This document shows positions 26,331 to 34,068 of a DNA stretch of 64,000 nt, piece after piece. Positions within the stretch are counted from its first letter, which is position 1. Each line of letters starts with the position of its first letter. The notes beneath the pieces were generated by a model, which saw nothing but the letters and a program-made list of their open reading frames with translations, searched no databases and was not told the origin of the DNA. The position numbers and the translations under genes are program-made. Source of the DNA: Aestuariivita sp049276915 (lineage in GTDB: Bacteria > Pseudomonadota > Alphaproteobacteria > Rhodobacterales > Rhodobacteraceae); the NCBI RefSeq assembly GCF_049276915.1, contig NZ_JBASXK010000158.1, forward strand, positions 1 through 64,000, in the 5' to 3' direction.

Positions 26331-26675
26331 ATGAAACATCTGCTGATCCCCCTCCTGTTCGCCAGCCCCGCCCTTGCCGATCCACCGGCGATAGACAAGG
26401 TCATCGCCACGCAAACGGGCACGACATGGCGTTTCGATGTCACGATCAGCCACCCGGATACCGGCTGGGATCACTATGCCGATGGCTGGCGCGTGCTGGA
26501 TATGCAGGGCAATGAACTGGGACTGCGTGTGCTTTTTCACCCGCATGTCGAAGAACAGCCCTTTACCCGCTCTTTGTCTGGCGTTGCGATCCCGGACGGC
26601 ACAAGACAGGTGCAGATCGAGGCGCGCTGTTCAGTGGATGGCTGGAGCACGAAGACATCTGTCACCCTCCCCTGA
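26331..26675 (+). CDS. Small secreted protein, unknown function
   Basis: 114 residues with a signal peptide MKHLLIPLLFASPALA. The mature part looks like a single beta-sandwich: WRFDVTISHPDTGWDHYADGW, then VLDMQGNELGLRVLFHPHVEEQPFTRS and a closing strand with VQIEARCSVDGW. Such HPHxxEQPFTRSL-type proteins recur as hypothetical proteins in Rhodobacteraceae as far as I know. One cysteine only. It stands alone, divergent from glcD, with no obvious partner. Confidence 0.75.
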   Translation: MKHLLIPLLFASPALADPPAIDKVIATQTGTTWRFDVTISHPDTGWDHYADGWRVLDMQGNELGLRVLFHPHVEEQPFTRSLSGVAIPDGTRQVQIEARCSVDGWSTKTSVTLP

Positions 26676-26769
26676 AGCCTTCGGCGGCTGCCGGGATGGA
26701 CGCGCAGGATCACGTCTGAATGCCCATGTCGCAGATTGTGCAAAGTACCGGTGCCCCGAACGCCTGTCG

Positions 26770-27240
26770 TTATTCCCGGTGATAGGGGCTTCCGGCAAGG
26801 ATCGAGGCGGCGCGATAGAGCTGCTCGCTCAGCATCACGCGGGCCATCATATGCGGCCAGACCATCTTGCCAAAGCTCAGGCTGTGATCAGCCTCGGCGC
26901 GAAGTGCGGGTGCAATCCCGTCCGCCCCGCCAATCACAAAGGCCAGATCGGACCGGCCGGCGTCGCGCCATTTGGCAAGGACCGCTGCAAAATCCGGTGA
27001 CGTCATGACGGCCCCGCGTTCATCAAGCGCGCACAACACCGCGCCTTTGGGCACAGCCGCGCGCAACAGACCTGCCTCGGCTGACATGCCGCCACCCTTG
27101 CGATCTTCGACCTCGGTCAGGGTCAGTGGCCCAAGCCCCAGCCCCCGGCCCGTCCGGTCAAACCGCGTCGCATAATCGTCTATCAGGGTTTTTTCCGGCC
27201 CAGAGCGTAACCGCCCGACCGCACAGATATGAATCCGCAT
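26770..27240 (-). CDS. rlmH: 23S rRNA pseudouridine-1915 N3-methyltransferase
   Basis: SPOUT-family methyltransferase that methylates Psi1915 in helix 69 of 23S rRNA on 70S ribosomes. 156 residues, the family length, with the C-terminal SAM-binding knot: LAFVIGGADGI, LSFGKMVWPHMMARVMLSEQLYRA and the terminal SPYHRE. AGAGG lies six bases before the ATG. It follows rsfS by 39 bases, the common rsfS-rlmH pairing of ribosome-related genes. Confidence 0.96.
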   Translation of the reverse strand: MRIHICAVGRLRSGPEKTLIDDYATRFDRTGRGLGLGPLTLTEVEDRKGGGMSAEAGLLRAAVPKGAVLCALDERGAVMTSPDFAAVLAKWRDAGRSDLAFVIGGADGIAPALRAEADHSLSFGKMVWPHMMARVMLSEQLYRAASILAGSPYHRE

Positions 27241-27279
27241 ATCATTCCTCTCCCGTTCAGGGACGGGAGCAGGACCTGC

Positions 27280-27690
27280 TTAATTGGCCTGAGCCGCCGC
27301 AGGCACCCACATCTTCTCAAGCTGATAGAACTCGCGCACTTCGGGGCGAAAGATGTGTACGATCACGTCGCCTGTATCAATAAGCACCCAATCGCCAGTG
27401 TCCTTGCCTTCGACACGCGACAAACGGCCAAAGTCAGACTTGAGCTTTTCGACGAGTTTCTCGGCCAGCGCCGCCACCTGCCGTGTCGAGCGACCCGAGC
27501 AAATGACCATGTAGTCGCCAATAGCCGTCTTTCCTCGAAGATCTATCTCAACGATATCCTCGGCCTTGTCGCTTGCGAGTTGAGTAACAATTGCGGCCAA
27601 CAGCTCTTCGCTGGTGGTCTCATTGAAGCCTGCACCCGTATGTGCGGCCCCGTCATCAGCGGCCTGTGCCGCCTCTGCATGGATCGACAG
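27280..27690 (-). CDS. rsfS: Ribosome silencing factor, apparent CTG start
   Basis: Binds uL14 on the 50S subunit and blocks subunit joining when nutrients are low. The core (DKAEDIVEIDLRGK, GDYMVICSGRSTRQVAALAEKL, GDWVLIDTGDVIVHIFRPEVREFYQLEKMW) is complete. No ATG, GTG or TTG lies in frame between the upstream stop and a TTG at 27600. A perfect AAAGGAGG (27706-27699) sits eight bases before an in-frame CTG at 27690, giving 136 residues with an Ala-rich N-terminal extension and TSEELLAAIVTQ, which resembles other alphaproteobacterial RsfS starts. The TTG at 27600 (106 residues) is the alternative, with a weak ribosome-binding site. Family assignment is sure; the start is not. Confidence 0.93.
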   Translation of the reverse strand: MSIHAEAAQAADDGAAHTGAGFNETTSEELLAAIVTQLASDKAEDIVEIDLRGKTAIGDYMVICSGRSTRQVAALAEKLVEKLKSDFGRLSRVEGKDTGDWVLIDTGDVIVHIFRPEVREFYQLEKMWVPAAAQAN

Positions 27691-27886
27691 AACAATGTCC
27701 TCCTTTGATGCGCATCGGGATCATCCCGCGCAGTCCACGACATTAAACTAGCAAGCCTGAGACGACATTTCAATCAAACAGCTTGTACAGTTTCCACAAC
27801 GTCGCCAATCGGGCAGTTTTGTTGCCTAAAGCGACACCGACCTTTAAGTTTTCTCGTCTGGAATGATCTTCCCGGAGGATGTCGCC

Positions 27887-28453
27887 ATGCCACGCTGGGT
27901 GGTCTTGGGTCTAACACTGGCAATTGGCGGGCTGTTTCTTGGCTCTGAAAAGGCGCAGTCACAGCCCATCGACAGTTGGCATTATATCGACGCGGACAGC
28001 GTTCTGCATACAGAACGGGTTGATGGTCTGCATGGCGCAGGTGTCATCCAAAGCGATCAGATTTTCGCAATGCTCTATCTGGGGTTACCGGAGGGCAACG
28101 GTGTCGTGTCCGTTGTGCTGCCCACATTGACAGCGATGCCGACATTGTCCTCGACGCTGATTGCGCCCAATGGTCAGCGTTTCGTGCGGGTTCTTGAAGA
28201 ATCCGAGCTGGATGTCTCGCAAGTGAGCGATACGAGCTATGCCTATTCGTTTTCGATCACGTCGGTGGACGTGGCTCTCTACAAATCCGCGCGCAGCTGG
28301 GAATTGTCGCAAGGGGAGTCGCGCTGGACGGTCACCCTTGCAGGTAGTCGCCGCGCCATCGAAGAAGCTGAAACAGAACACAGGCACCAGTTCAAGAAAA
28401 TGTCCGAGACACGGCCAACAACAGCGGCCGTTCAGTCCAGGACAGGAAACTAA
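27887..28453 (+). CDS. Exported protein, unknown function
   Basis: 188 residues from the ATG at 27887, which has GGAGG eight bases upstream. N-terminal signal peptide or anchor PRWVVLGLTLAIGGLFLGSEKA. The mature region has a beta-rich look (GVVSVVLPTLTAMPTLSSTLIAPNGQRFVRV) and ends in a charged helical tail (RRAIEEAETEHRHQFKKM). No family recognised. Its stop codon overlaps that of the convergent mscS-type gene by three bases (28450-28453), so it has no space for its own terminator. Confidence 0.7.
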   Translation: MPRWVVLGLTLAIGGLFLGSEKAQSQPIDSWHYIDADSVLHTERVDGLHGAGVIQSDQIFAMLYLGLPEGNGVVSVVLPTLTAMPTLSSTLIAPNGQRFVRVLEESELDVSQVSDTSYAYSFSITSVDVALYKSARSWELSQGESRWTVTLAGSRRAIEEAETEHRHQFKKMSETRPTTAAVQSRTGN

Positions 28454-29790
28454 TCCGGTTCCAGCCCCGGCGTAGGAGCATCCGTGAGCATCCGCACTTC
28501 GCGTTGCGGGAAGGGAATGGAAATCCCGTGCTCCTGAAACGCATCCCACAATGCCAGATAGAAGTTGCCGCGAATATTGGTCAGACCCTGTGTCGGATCA
28601 CGGATCCAGAACCGCAGGATATAGTCCACACTGCTATCGCCGAAACCGACGATGTGACACACCGGGGCATGCGGCGGTGCCAGCACCCGCTCCACGCCTT
28701 GCGCGGCCTGAACGGCAAGGCGACGCACCGCGTGAGGATCATCCTGATAGGAGGTGCCAAAATGCACATCGAGCCGAACGAAATCATTCGAATGAGACCA
28801 GTTCACCACCTGCCCGGTAATCAGATCTTCGTTCGGGATCAGATATTCGGTCCCATCACGCGTCACCACGCTGGCATAGCGCCCGCCCAAAGTCTCGATC
28901 CAGCCAAACGTGTCACCGATCGAAATCACGTCTCCGGGCTTGATCGATCTGTCCAGCAAGATGATCACGCCCGAGACCAGGTTGGAGACCACCTTCTGGA
29001 GGCCAAAGCCGATGCCAACCCCAATTGCACCGGAAAGCACCGCCAGCCCGGTGAGATCAAATCCGATGGCCTGCACGGTGAAGATGACCGCCGCACCATA
29101 GACAATCACCTGGACCGCCTTGACCGCCAGCACCTGAATAGAGGGCGACAGATCCTGATTGCGTCGGATCATGCTGGCCAGCATCTGCGATACAAGCCGC
29201 GCTGCGGTCATCAATGCGGCGATCAGGACCAACCCAAGCAGGACCATACTCGCAGAAATCCGCAAGGATCCCACGGTCAGTGCAATACTGTCCAGAAAAG
29301 ATGAGAACTCGTCCAGCAGTCCGAGGTAATAGAGCGTCGCGTAGATCCAGACGAACCATTTCAGCACACGGCGCAGGAACGGATTGGAGACCAGCGTCAC
29401 CGCAAAGGCAATGAACAACCAAGCGGTGGAAAGGGTCGCTGCCAGCCCTACGAAATAGCTGCGCGAGGGCCAGGTCAGTTCCTGCATGGTCAGGTAGGTC
29501 ACCCAGGAAAAAGCAGTAAAGAAAAGCAGTGTGCTGCGCCGACGCAGCTGTACCAGAATCCGAAGGTGCCATTTGGCCCAGCCCTCGCGTGAGCGCGCCC
29601 AGGTCTCGATATGGGGATCGGTGAGATAGCGCATGACCCAGGCAGCCGCCAGCAGCGCAAGAACGATCAGAAACTGGTTCTGCCGCCAACCTGGTGTGAT
29701 CAGACTTTCGACCGCGAACGACACATCGTTCCAAACGGACAAGCCTATCTCGCTCAGGCTTTGCGGTTCAAAATTTTCCTGCTGGTCCAT
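28450..29790 (-). CDS. MscS-family mechanosensitive channel (large type)
   Basis: Tension-gated inner-membrane channel protecting against osmotic downshock. 446 residues with about six hydrophobic helices; the last is the pore-lining helix, followed by the MscS cytoplasmic domain: LTGLAVLSGAIGVGIGFGLQ, VSNLVSGVIILLDRSIKPGD, VISIGDTFGWIETLGGRYA and TRDGTEYLIPNEDLITGQVVNWS. C-terminal segment HGISIPFPQREV is the usual end of the vestibule. AGAGGGTGGT precedes the ATG and lies in a hairpin (see the separate entry). Longer than E. coli MscS (286), with extra N-terminal helices. Confidence 0.93.
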   Translation of the reverse strand: MDQQENFEPQSLSEIGLSVWNDVSFAVESLITPGWRQNQFLIVLALLAAAWVMRYLTDPHIETWARSREGWAKWHLRILVQLRRRSTLLFFTAFSWVTYLTMQELTWPSRSYFVGLAATLSTAWLFIAFAVTLVSNPFLRRVLKWFVWIYATLYYLGLLDEFSSFLDSIALTVGSLRISASMVLLGLVLIAALMTAARLVSQMLASMIRRNQDLSPSIQVLAVKAVQVIVYGAAVIFTVQAIGFDLTGLAVLSGAIGVGIGFGLQKVVSNLVSGVIILLDRSIKPGDVISIGDTFGWIETLGGRYASVVTRDGTEYLIPNEDLITGQVVNWSHSNDFVRLDVHFGTSYQDDPHAVRRLAVQAAQGVERVLAPPHAPVCHIVGFGDSSVDYILRFWIRDPTQGLTNIRGNFYLALWDAFQEHGISIPFPQREVRMLTDAPTPGLEPD

Positions 29791-29806
29791 ACCACCCTCT
29801 GGTGGT
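29791..29806 (-). promoter_or_regulatory. Hairpin enclosing the mscS-type ribosome-binding site
   Basis: Immediately before the ATG the minus strand reads ACCACC-AGAG-GGTGGT: a perfect 6-bp stem with a four-base loop. The presumed Shine-Dalgarno AGAGGG covers the loop and part of the stem, so the hairpin should reduce initiation. Confidence 0.4.
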
Positions 29807-29853
29807 CAAACTGCCCGCAATCGGCAGATCAAACAACTCAAGAAAGCGAGGCG

Positions 29854-30000
29854 TCAGCGCTGAAAGACAGGTACGGTCACGGGCAGATCAAGATTTGACC
29901 CATAAAAGGGATCACCCGCCGAAACGGCGTGCACACCCAGCGCCAGAAGGACGATGGACAAGATCATGAGGACCAAAAGGGGCGCTGCGGAGTGTTCCAT
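29854..30000 (-). CDS. Possible 48-residue membrane protein
   Basis: Frame from the ATG at 30000: MEHSAAPLLVLMILSIVLL, then a short tail with DPFYGSNLDLPV and ending VFQR. The N-terminal half is one clear hydrophobic helix. Such one-helix proteins are common, but the ATG has no good ribosome-binding site and there is no overlap with a neighbour, so the call is tentative. It lies in the 480-base gap between the mscS-type gene and leuC, which otherwise holds promoters and nothing else I can name. Confidence 0.35.
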   Translation of the reverse strand: MEHSAAPLLVLMILSIVLLALGVHAVSAGDPFYGSNLDLPVTVPVFQR

Positions 30001-30124
30001 GATAGATTTACGCTACACCTACGGGGTTGGATCACTGCCCAAACAGATTTTTTTAACCAGGATGCGTGGCAGGGCGCGGCGCGCCCACCCCTTGCCTCGA
30101 CTCGCACAAAGCCTTAAGCGCGAA

Positions 30125-30214
30125 ATGATGAAACGTGTTTTTGATATGGATGACCGCGCACGACTGCGCGAACGCTTTTTCGGCGCCAGCCATACCGTGA
30201 TAGCGCGCCTATAG
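30125..30214 (+). CDS. Possible 29-residue leader peptide before leuC
   Basis: Short frame MMKRVFDMDDRARLRERFF ending VIARL, 55 bases upstream of leuC. Position invites a leader-peptide reading, but it has only two leucines and no attenuator-like terminator follows, so regulation by leucine attenuation is not supported. Weak ribosome-binding site. Confidence 0.15.
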   Translation: MMKRVFDMDDRARLRERFFGASHTVIARL

Positions 30215-30269
30215 GGCGCTCATCTATCTGCCCGACCCTTCTTGCAGCTTCACAAACAGGGAGAGACCC

Positions 30270-31676
30270 ATGTCCCCCAAGACACTCTATGACAAAATCT
30301 GGGATGCCCATGTCGCGCACGAAGCCGACGATGGTACCTGCCTTCTTTATATTGACCGCCACCTGGTCCACGAGGTGACCTCGCCGCAGGCTTTTGAAGG
30401 TCTTCGCATGACCGGCCGCCAGGTTCGCTCGCCCGAGCGCACGATCGCGGTGCCCGATCACAACGTGCCGACAACGCCCGACCGTTTGAACGGCATCGAA
30501 AACGAGGAAAGCCGCATTCAGGTCGAGGCGCTGGAAAAGAACGCCGCTGATTTCGGCCTGATGCATTATTACCCGGTGTCTGACATCCGTCAGGGCATCG
30601 TGCATATCGTTGGCCCCGAACAAGGCTGGACCCTGCCGGGCATGACCGTGGTCTGCGGCGACAGCCATACAGCCACCCACGGTGCATTTGGTGCCTTGGC
30701 TCATGGTATCGGCACCTCGGAAGTGGAACACGTTCTGGCCACGCAAACGCTGATCCAGAAAAAGTCCAAGAACATGAAGGTCGAGATCACCGGCAAACTG
30801 CGCCCGGGTGTAACGGCCAAGGACATCACCCTGTCTGTCATCGGTGAAACCGGAACCGCGGGCGGCACCGGCTATGTGATCGAATACTGTGGAGAAGCAA
30901 TCCGGGATCTGTCCATGGAAGGCCGCATGACCGTGTGCAACATGGCCATCGAAGGAGGCGCGCGCGCTGGCCTCATCGCCCCGGACGAAACCACATATGA
31001 ATATGTCAAAGGTCGCCCCCACGCCCCCAAGGGTGCGCAATGGGAAGCGGCTCTGGCATGGTGGAAGACGCTTTATTCCGACGATGATGCCCATTGGGAC
31101 AAAGTCATCACAATCAAAGGCGAAGACATCGCACCGGTTGTCACCTGGGGCACCTCGCCCGAGGACGTACTGCCCATCACCGGAGTCGTGCCATCGGCTG
31201 ACAGCTTTGAAGGCGGCAAGGTCAACGCGGCGCAACGCTCGCTTGACTATATGGGCCTCAAACCCGGCACTCCACTGAGCGAGATCGAGATCGATACGGT
31301 CTTTATCGGATCCTGCACCAATGGCCGGATCGAGGATTTGCGCGCGGCGGCCGAAATCCTCAAAGGCAAGAAGATCAAGGATGGCATCCGCGCCATGGTG
31401 GTACCCGGTTCGGGACTCGTCCGTCTTCAGGCCGAAGAAGAAGGTCTGGCCGATATCTTCAAGGACGCCGGATTTGAATGGCGCCTTGCAGGGTGTTCGA
31501 TGTGTCTGGCGATGAACCCGGACCAGCTTGAACCGGGCGAGCGCTGCGCGGCCACGTCAAACCGCAACTTCGAAGGCCGCCAGGGCCGCGGTGGGCGCAC
31601 ACATCTGATGTCACCGGCAATGGCGGCCGCCGCGGCCGTGACCGGACGTTTGACCGATGTGCGCGAACTGATGTAA
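30270..31676 (+). CDS. leuC: 3-isopropylmalate dehydratase large subunit
   Basis: Aconitase-family [4Fe-4S] enzyme, with LeuD isomerising 2-isopropylmalate to 3-isopropylmalate in leucine synthesis. 468 residues, the family length. Visible features: MSPKTLYDKIWDAHV, VVCGDSHTATHGAFGALAHGIGTSEVEHVLATQT, cluster cysteines in FIGSCTNGR and AGCSMCLAMN, and the SNRNFEGRQGRGGRTHLMSPAMAAAAA ending (broken here for length: SNRNFEGRQG and GGRTHLMSP). GGGAGAG precedes the ATG. leuD follows after one intervening gene. Confidence 0.97.
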   Translation: MSPKTLYDKIWDAHVAHEADDGTCLLYIDRHLVHEVTSPQAFEGLRMTGRQVRSPERTIAVPDHNVPTTPDRLNGIENEESRIQVEALEKNAADFGLMHYYPVSDIRQGIVHIVGPEQGWTLPGMTVVCGDSHTATHGAFGALAHGIGTSEVEHVLATQTLIQKKSKNMKVEITGKLRPGVTAKDITLSVIGETGTAGGTGYVIEYCGEAIRDLSMEGRMTVCNMAIEGGARAGLIAPDETTYEYVKGRPHAPKGAQWEAALAWWKTLYSDDDAHWDKVITIKGEDIAPVVTWGTSPEDVLPITGVVPSADSFEGGKVNAAQRSLDYMGLKPGTPLSEIEIDTVFIGSCTNGRIEDLRAAAEILKGKKIKDGIRAMVVPGSGLVRLQAEEEGLADIFKDAGFEWRLAGCSMCLAMNPDQLEPGERCAATSNRNFEGRQGRGGRTHLMSPAMAAAAAVTGRLTDVRELM

Positions 31677-31715
31677 CCCGGCTATAGTCTGGGACGGCAA
31701 AAAGGAGAGCGTGAC

Positions 31716-32240
31716 ATGAAAGACTGGCTGAAATTCGTTGTCCTCGGTGGCCTTTCGGTCGCATTCGGCGTCTTTGTTCTGGGGGCACCTGTTGTCGCCT
31801 CCCTGGCGGTTACCACACTCACCGGAATTCTGTTTCTGGTGATGGGCGGCCTGCAGGTTGCCGGTGGCATCTCTGGCGAGGGCCTTGCCCAAAAGGTATT
31901 CGGCATTGCAATGGGTCTGGTGATGCTCTTCCTTGGGTGGTCCTTTGTGGCCCATCCTCTGGAAGGGACGATCTCGCTGGCGCTGATGGTCATGTTCCTG
32001 CTGATGGCAAGCGGCATTGTCCGGCTTGTCTTTTCCTGGCGGATGCGCAGCACAACTTACTTTTGGCCAATGCTGATCTCTGGCGCGGTATCAGTTCTGC
32101 TTGCGGCCTACATCTGGGTCAATTTCGACACGGCTTCGGTTTCGATCCTGGGCATCATGCTGGGCATCGAATTGCTGTTTAATGGTTGGGGCCTGATCAT
32201 TCTGGGCTTGTTCCTGCGCAAGGCCCCGGTTGCAAAATAA
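31716..32240 (+). CDS. HdeD/DUF308-type membrane protein
   Basis: 174 residues, six short hydrophobic helices arranged as repeated pairs, for example FVVLGGLSVAFGVFVLGAP and GIAMGLVMLFLGWSFVAHP. This is the pattern of the HdeD family, implicated in acid resistance in E. coli; function elsewhere is unknown. It has AAAGGAG before its ATG and lies between leuC and leuD, so it is probably co-transcribed with them although it has no known link to leucine synthesis. Confidence 0.85.
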   Translation: MKDWLKFVVLGGLSVAFGVFVLGAPVVASLAVTTLTGILFLVMGGLQVAGGISGEGLAQKVFGIAMGLVMLFLGWSFVAHPLEGTISLALMVMFLLMASGIVRLVFSWRMRSTTYFWPMLISGAVSVLLAAYIWVNFDTASVSILGIMLGIELLFNGWGLIILGLFLRKAPVAK

Positions 32241-32281
32241 AGGCGGGGTCGACCCGTTACTCTGATCAAGGACATCGACTG

Positions 32282-32887
32282 ATGGACAAATTCACCACCC
32301 TCACCGGCATTGCCGCACCTATGCCAATGGTCAATATCGACACCGACATGATCATTCCCAAACAGTTCCTCAAGACGATCAAGCGCTCTGGCCTTGGCGT
32401 GAACCTCTTTGACGAGATGCGCTATGATCAGGAGGGCAACGAAAGGCCCGAGTTCGTTCTGAACCAGCCGCAGTATCGTCAGGCGGAAATTCTGGTTGCC
32501 GGAGACAACTTTGGCTGCGGATCATCGCGTGAACATGCGCCTTGGGCGATCAAGGATTTTGGTATCCGCTGCGTCATTGCACCGTCTTTTGCCGATATCT
32601 TTTACAACAACTGTTTCAAGAACGGCATCCTGCCCATTGCCCTTCCCAAAGAGGTTGTCGATGTTCTGATGAAGGACGCTCAGAAAGGGGCCAATGCCCG
32701 TATCAGCGTCGACCTTGAGGCACAGACAGTGACCACATCGGACGGCGAAACCTTTTCGTTCGAACTGGACAGCTTCAAGAAGCACTGTCTGCTGAACGGT
32801 CTGGACGATATTGGCCTGACAATGGAGAAAGCCGACTCGATCGGCACTTTCGAATCCCAGATCGCTCAGCAGCGCCCGTGGGTCTGA
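32282..32887 (+). CDS. leuD: 3-isopropylmalate dehydratase small subunit
   Basis: Swivel-domain subunit of isopropylmalate isomerase. 201 residues from the ATG at 32282 (the longer open frame to 32186 overlaps the membrane-protein gene). Typical segments: MVNIDTDMIIPKQFLKTI, FGCGSSREHAPWAIKDFG and IAPSFADIFYNNCFKNGILP. It ends RPWV, as many LeuD proteins do. Separated from leuC by the DUF308-type gene. Confidence 0.97.
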   Translation: MDKFTTLTGIAAPMPMVNIDTDMIIPKQFLKTIKRSGLGVNLFDEMRYDQEGNERPEFVLNQPQYRQAEILVAGDNFGCGSSREHAPWAIKDFGIRCVIAPSFADIFYNNCFKNGILPIALPKEVVDVLMKDAQKGANARISVDLEAQTVTTSDGETFSFELDSFKKHCLLNGLDDIGLTMEKADSIGTFESQIAQQRPWV

Positions 32888-33228
32888 GGCCGATCGGCTT
32901 TGTGGGTCCCGCAGCGCATGGCGCTTTGGGGCCCGGCCACAAGTGTTAACATTACCCTGAGGGCGCGTAGCCCCCTGACAACATCACCCCACAAGATGTT
33001 GTGTTTGAACGGTTTCCCTCCCACCGTTCTGCCAATTTTGATGCAAAGACGCACCAGTTTCTCCATAAACCTGCCCTAATTTCAGAGCCTGATGTATGGG
33101 CAGTTGAGCAGTTATTCGAAACACGGCACAAATGTGTCGAAATTGAGGCAAGCCGCTATAGCGCGGCATCAAAATGGGAAAGGGCGCGGCAAAGTACCGG
33201 GTCTGTCCAGTTTGAAGAGGAGCGGAGT
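32888..33228. other. 340-base gap after leuD
   Basis: I see no gene on either strand. It contains GCCGATCGGC (32890-32899), a small AGCGC-ATG-GCGCT hairpin and an AT-richer stretch from about 33000 to 33130 that may hold the promoter of the next gene. An open frame starting at 33001 runs through it but its residues look random, and the next gene has a good GTG start at 33229. Confidence 0.4.
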
Positions 33229-34068
33229 GTGATTTCAAGAATCACCGGAGCATTGATGCGTGCGGCCCTGGTGGCAGCCACGGTAGTGACACCGTCGCTA
33301 TTGTTATCCGGCTCGGGAACGGGTGCGCCTGAATTTGTGATCTTTGTCACTCTGATCGCTGCGATTTTCATTTTTTCCGAATACACGACCGTCTTCCCTT
33401 CGATCCTGGAGTTCCGCGACGCGCCGCCGCTGAACCGACTGCGTTTTCTGGCCCTTTCATCAACCGTTGTCTGCCTGACGCTGCTGGCAAAGAACGCCAC
33501 CGATCCCACGCAAACCACACTCTGGATGTCCCAGATCGGAACGTCGATCGGGCACTCTCTGGATTTCCCCTATTCTCCTGTGCGCCTACTTGTTCTGATG
33601 ATGCCGCCGGATGCGCCCATGGCCCTGACCGATGGCGTGCGCATGTCTGCTGGAGTGGCCTATCTGATCTCGCTGGTTGCGATCATCACATTCATCCTGA
33701 CCATCCGCGTAAAGGGCTGGCCCACGCGAAACGGGGCCTTCAACGTCTGGACGAACATGCCCTTGTTTGATCCGACGACGGGCGGAGATGTGGTGGACCG
33801 GCTCTATAGCGATGCGCGGTTCAACGTGATCCTTGGCGTGCTGTTGCCCTTCATCATCCCCGCAGTCGCGAAACTGGCGTCAGAGTTGATCGACCCGATT
33901 TCGCTGAGTGATCCCGTTGTACTGATCTGGACGGTCTGCGCATGGGCATTCCTGCCCGCCAGCATGATCATGCGCGGTATCGCCCTTGCCCGCATTGCCG
34001 CCCTGATTGAGGAAAAACGCCGCCGTGCATATGCCGTGGCCGAGGCCGAGGGCATCCAGACCGCATGA
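33229..34068 (+). CDS. Multi-pass membrane protein, unknown family
   Basis: 279 residues from the GTG at 33229, which has AGAGGAG six bases upstream. Helices at roughly 9-27, 33-52, 68-86, 133-155 and 195-215, followed by SLSDPVVLIWTVCAWAFLPASM and a basic cytoplasmic tail (LIEEKRRRAYAVAEAEG). A periplasmic loop has DFPYSPVRLLVLMMPPDAPM. I do not recognise the family. Its stop overlaps the start of the following secreted phosphatase-like gene as ATGA, so the two are a translational pair. Confidence 0.75.
   Translation: MISRITGALMRAALVAATVVTPSLLLSGSGTGAPEFVIFVTLIAAIFIFSEYTTVFPSILEFRDAPPLNRLRFLALSSTVVCLTLLAKNATDPTQTTLWMSQIGTSIGHSLDFPYSPVRLLVLMMPPDAPMALTDGVRMSAGVAYLISLVAIITFILTIRVKGWPTRNGAFNVWTNMPLFDPTTGGDVVDRLYSDARFNVILGVLLPFIIPAVAKLASELIDPISLSDPVVLIWTVCAWAFLPASMIMRGIALARIAALIEEKRRRAYAVAEAEGIQTA

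Noticed and set aside
30125..30214. Leucine attenuation leader before leuC
   Set aside because: Only two leucine codons and no terminator hairpin with a T-run between the frame and leuC.
33001..33228. N-terminal extension of the membrane protein gene to 33001
   Set aside because: Residues look random, and a GTG with a good ribosome-binding site at 33229 leads directly into the first hydrophobic helix.
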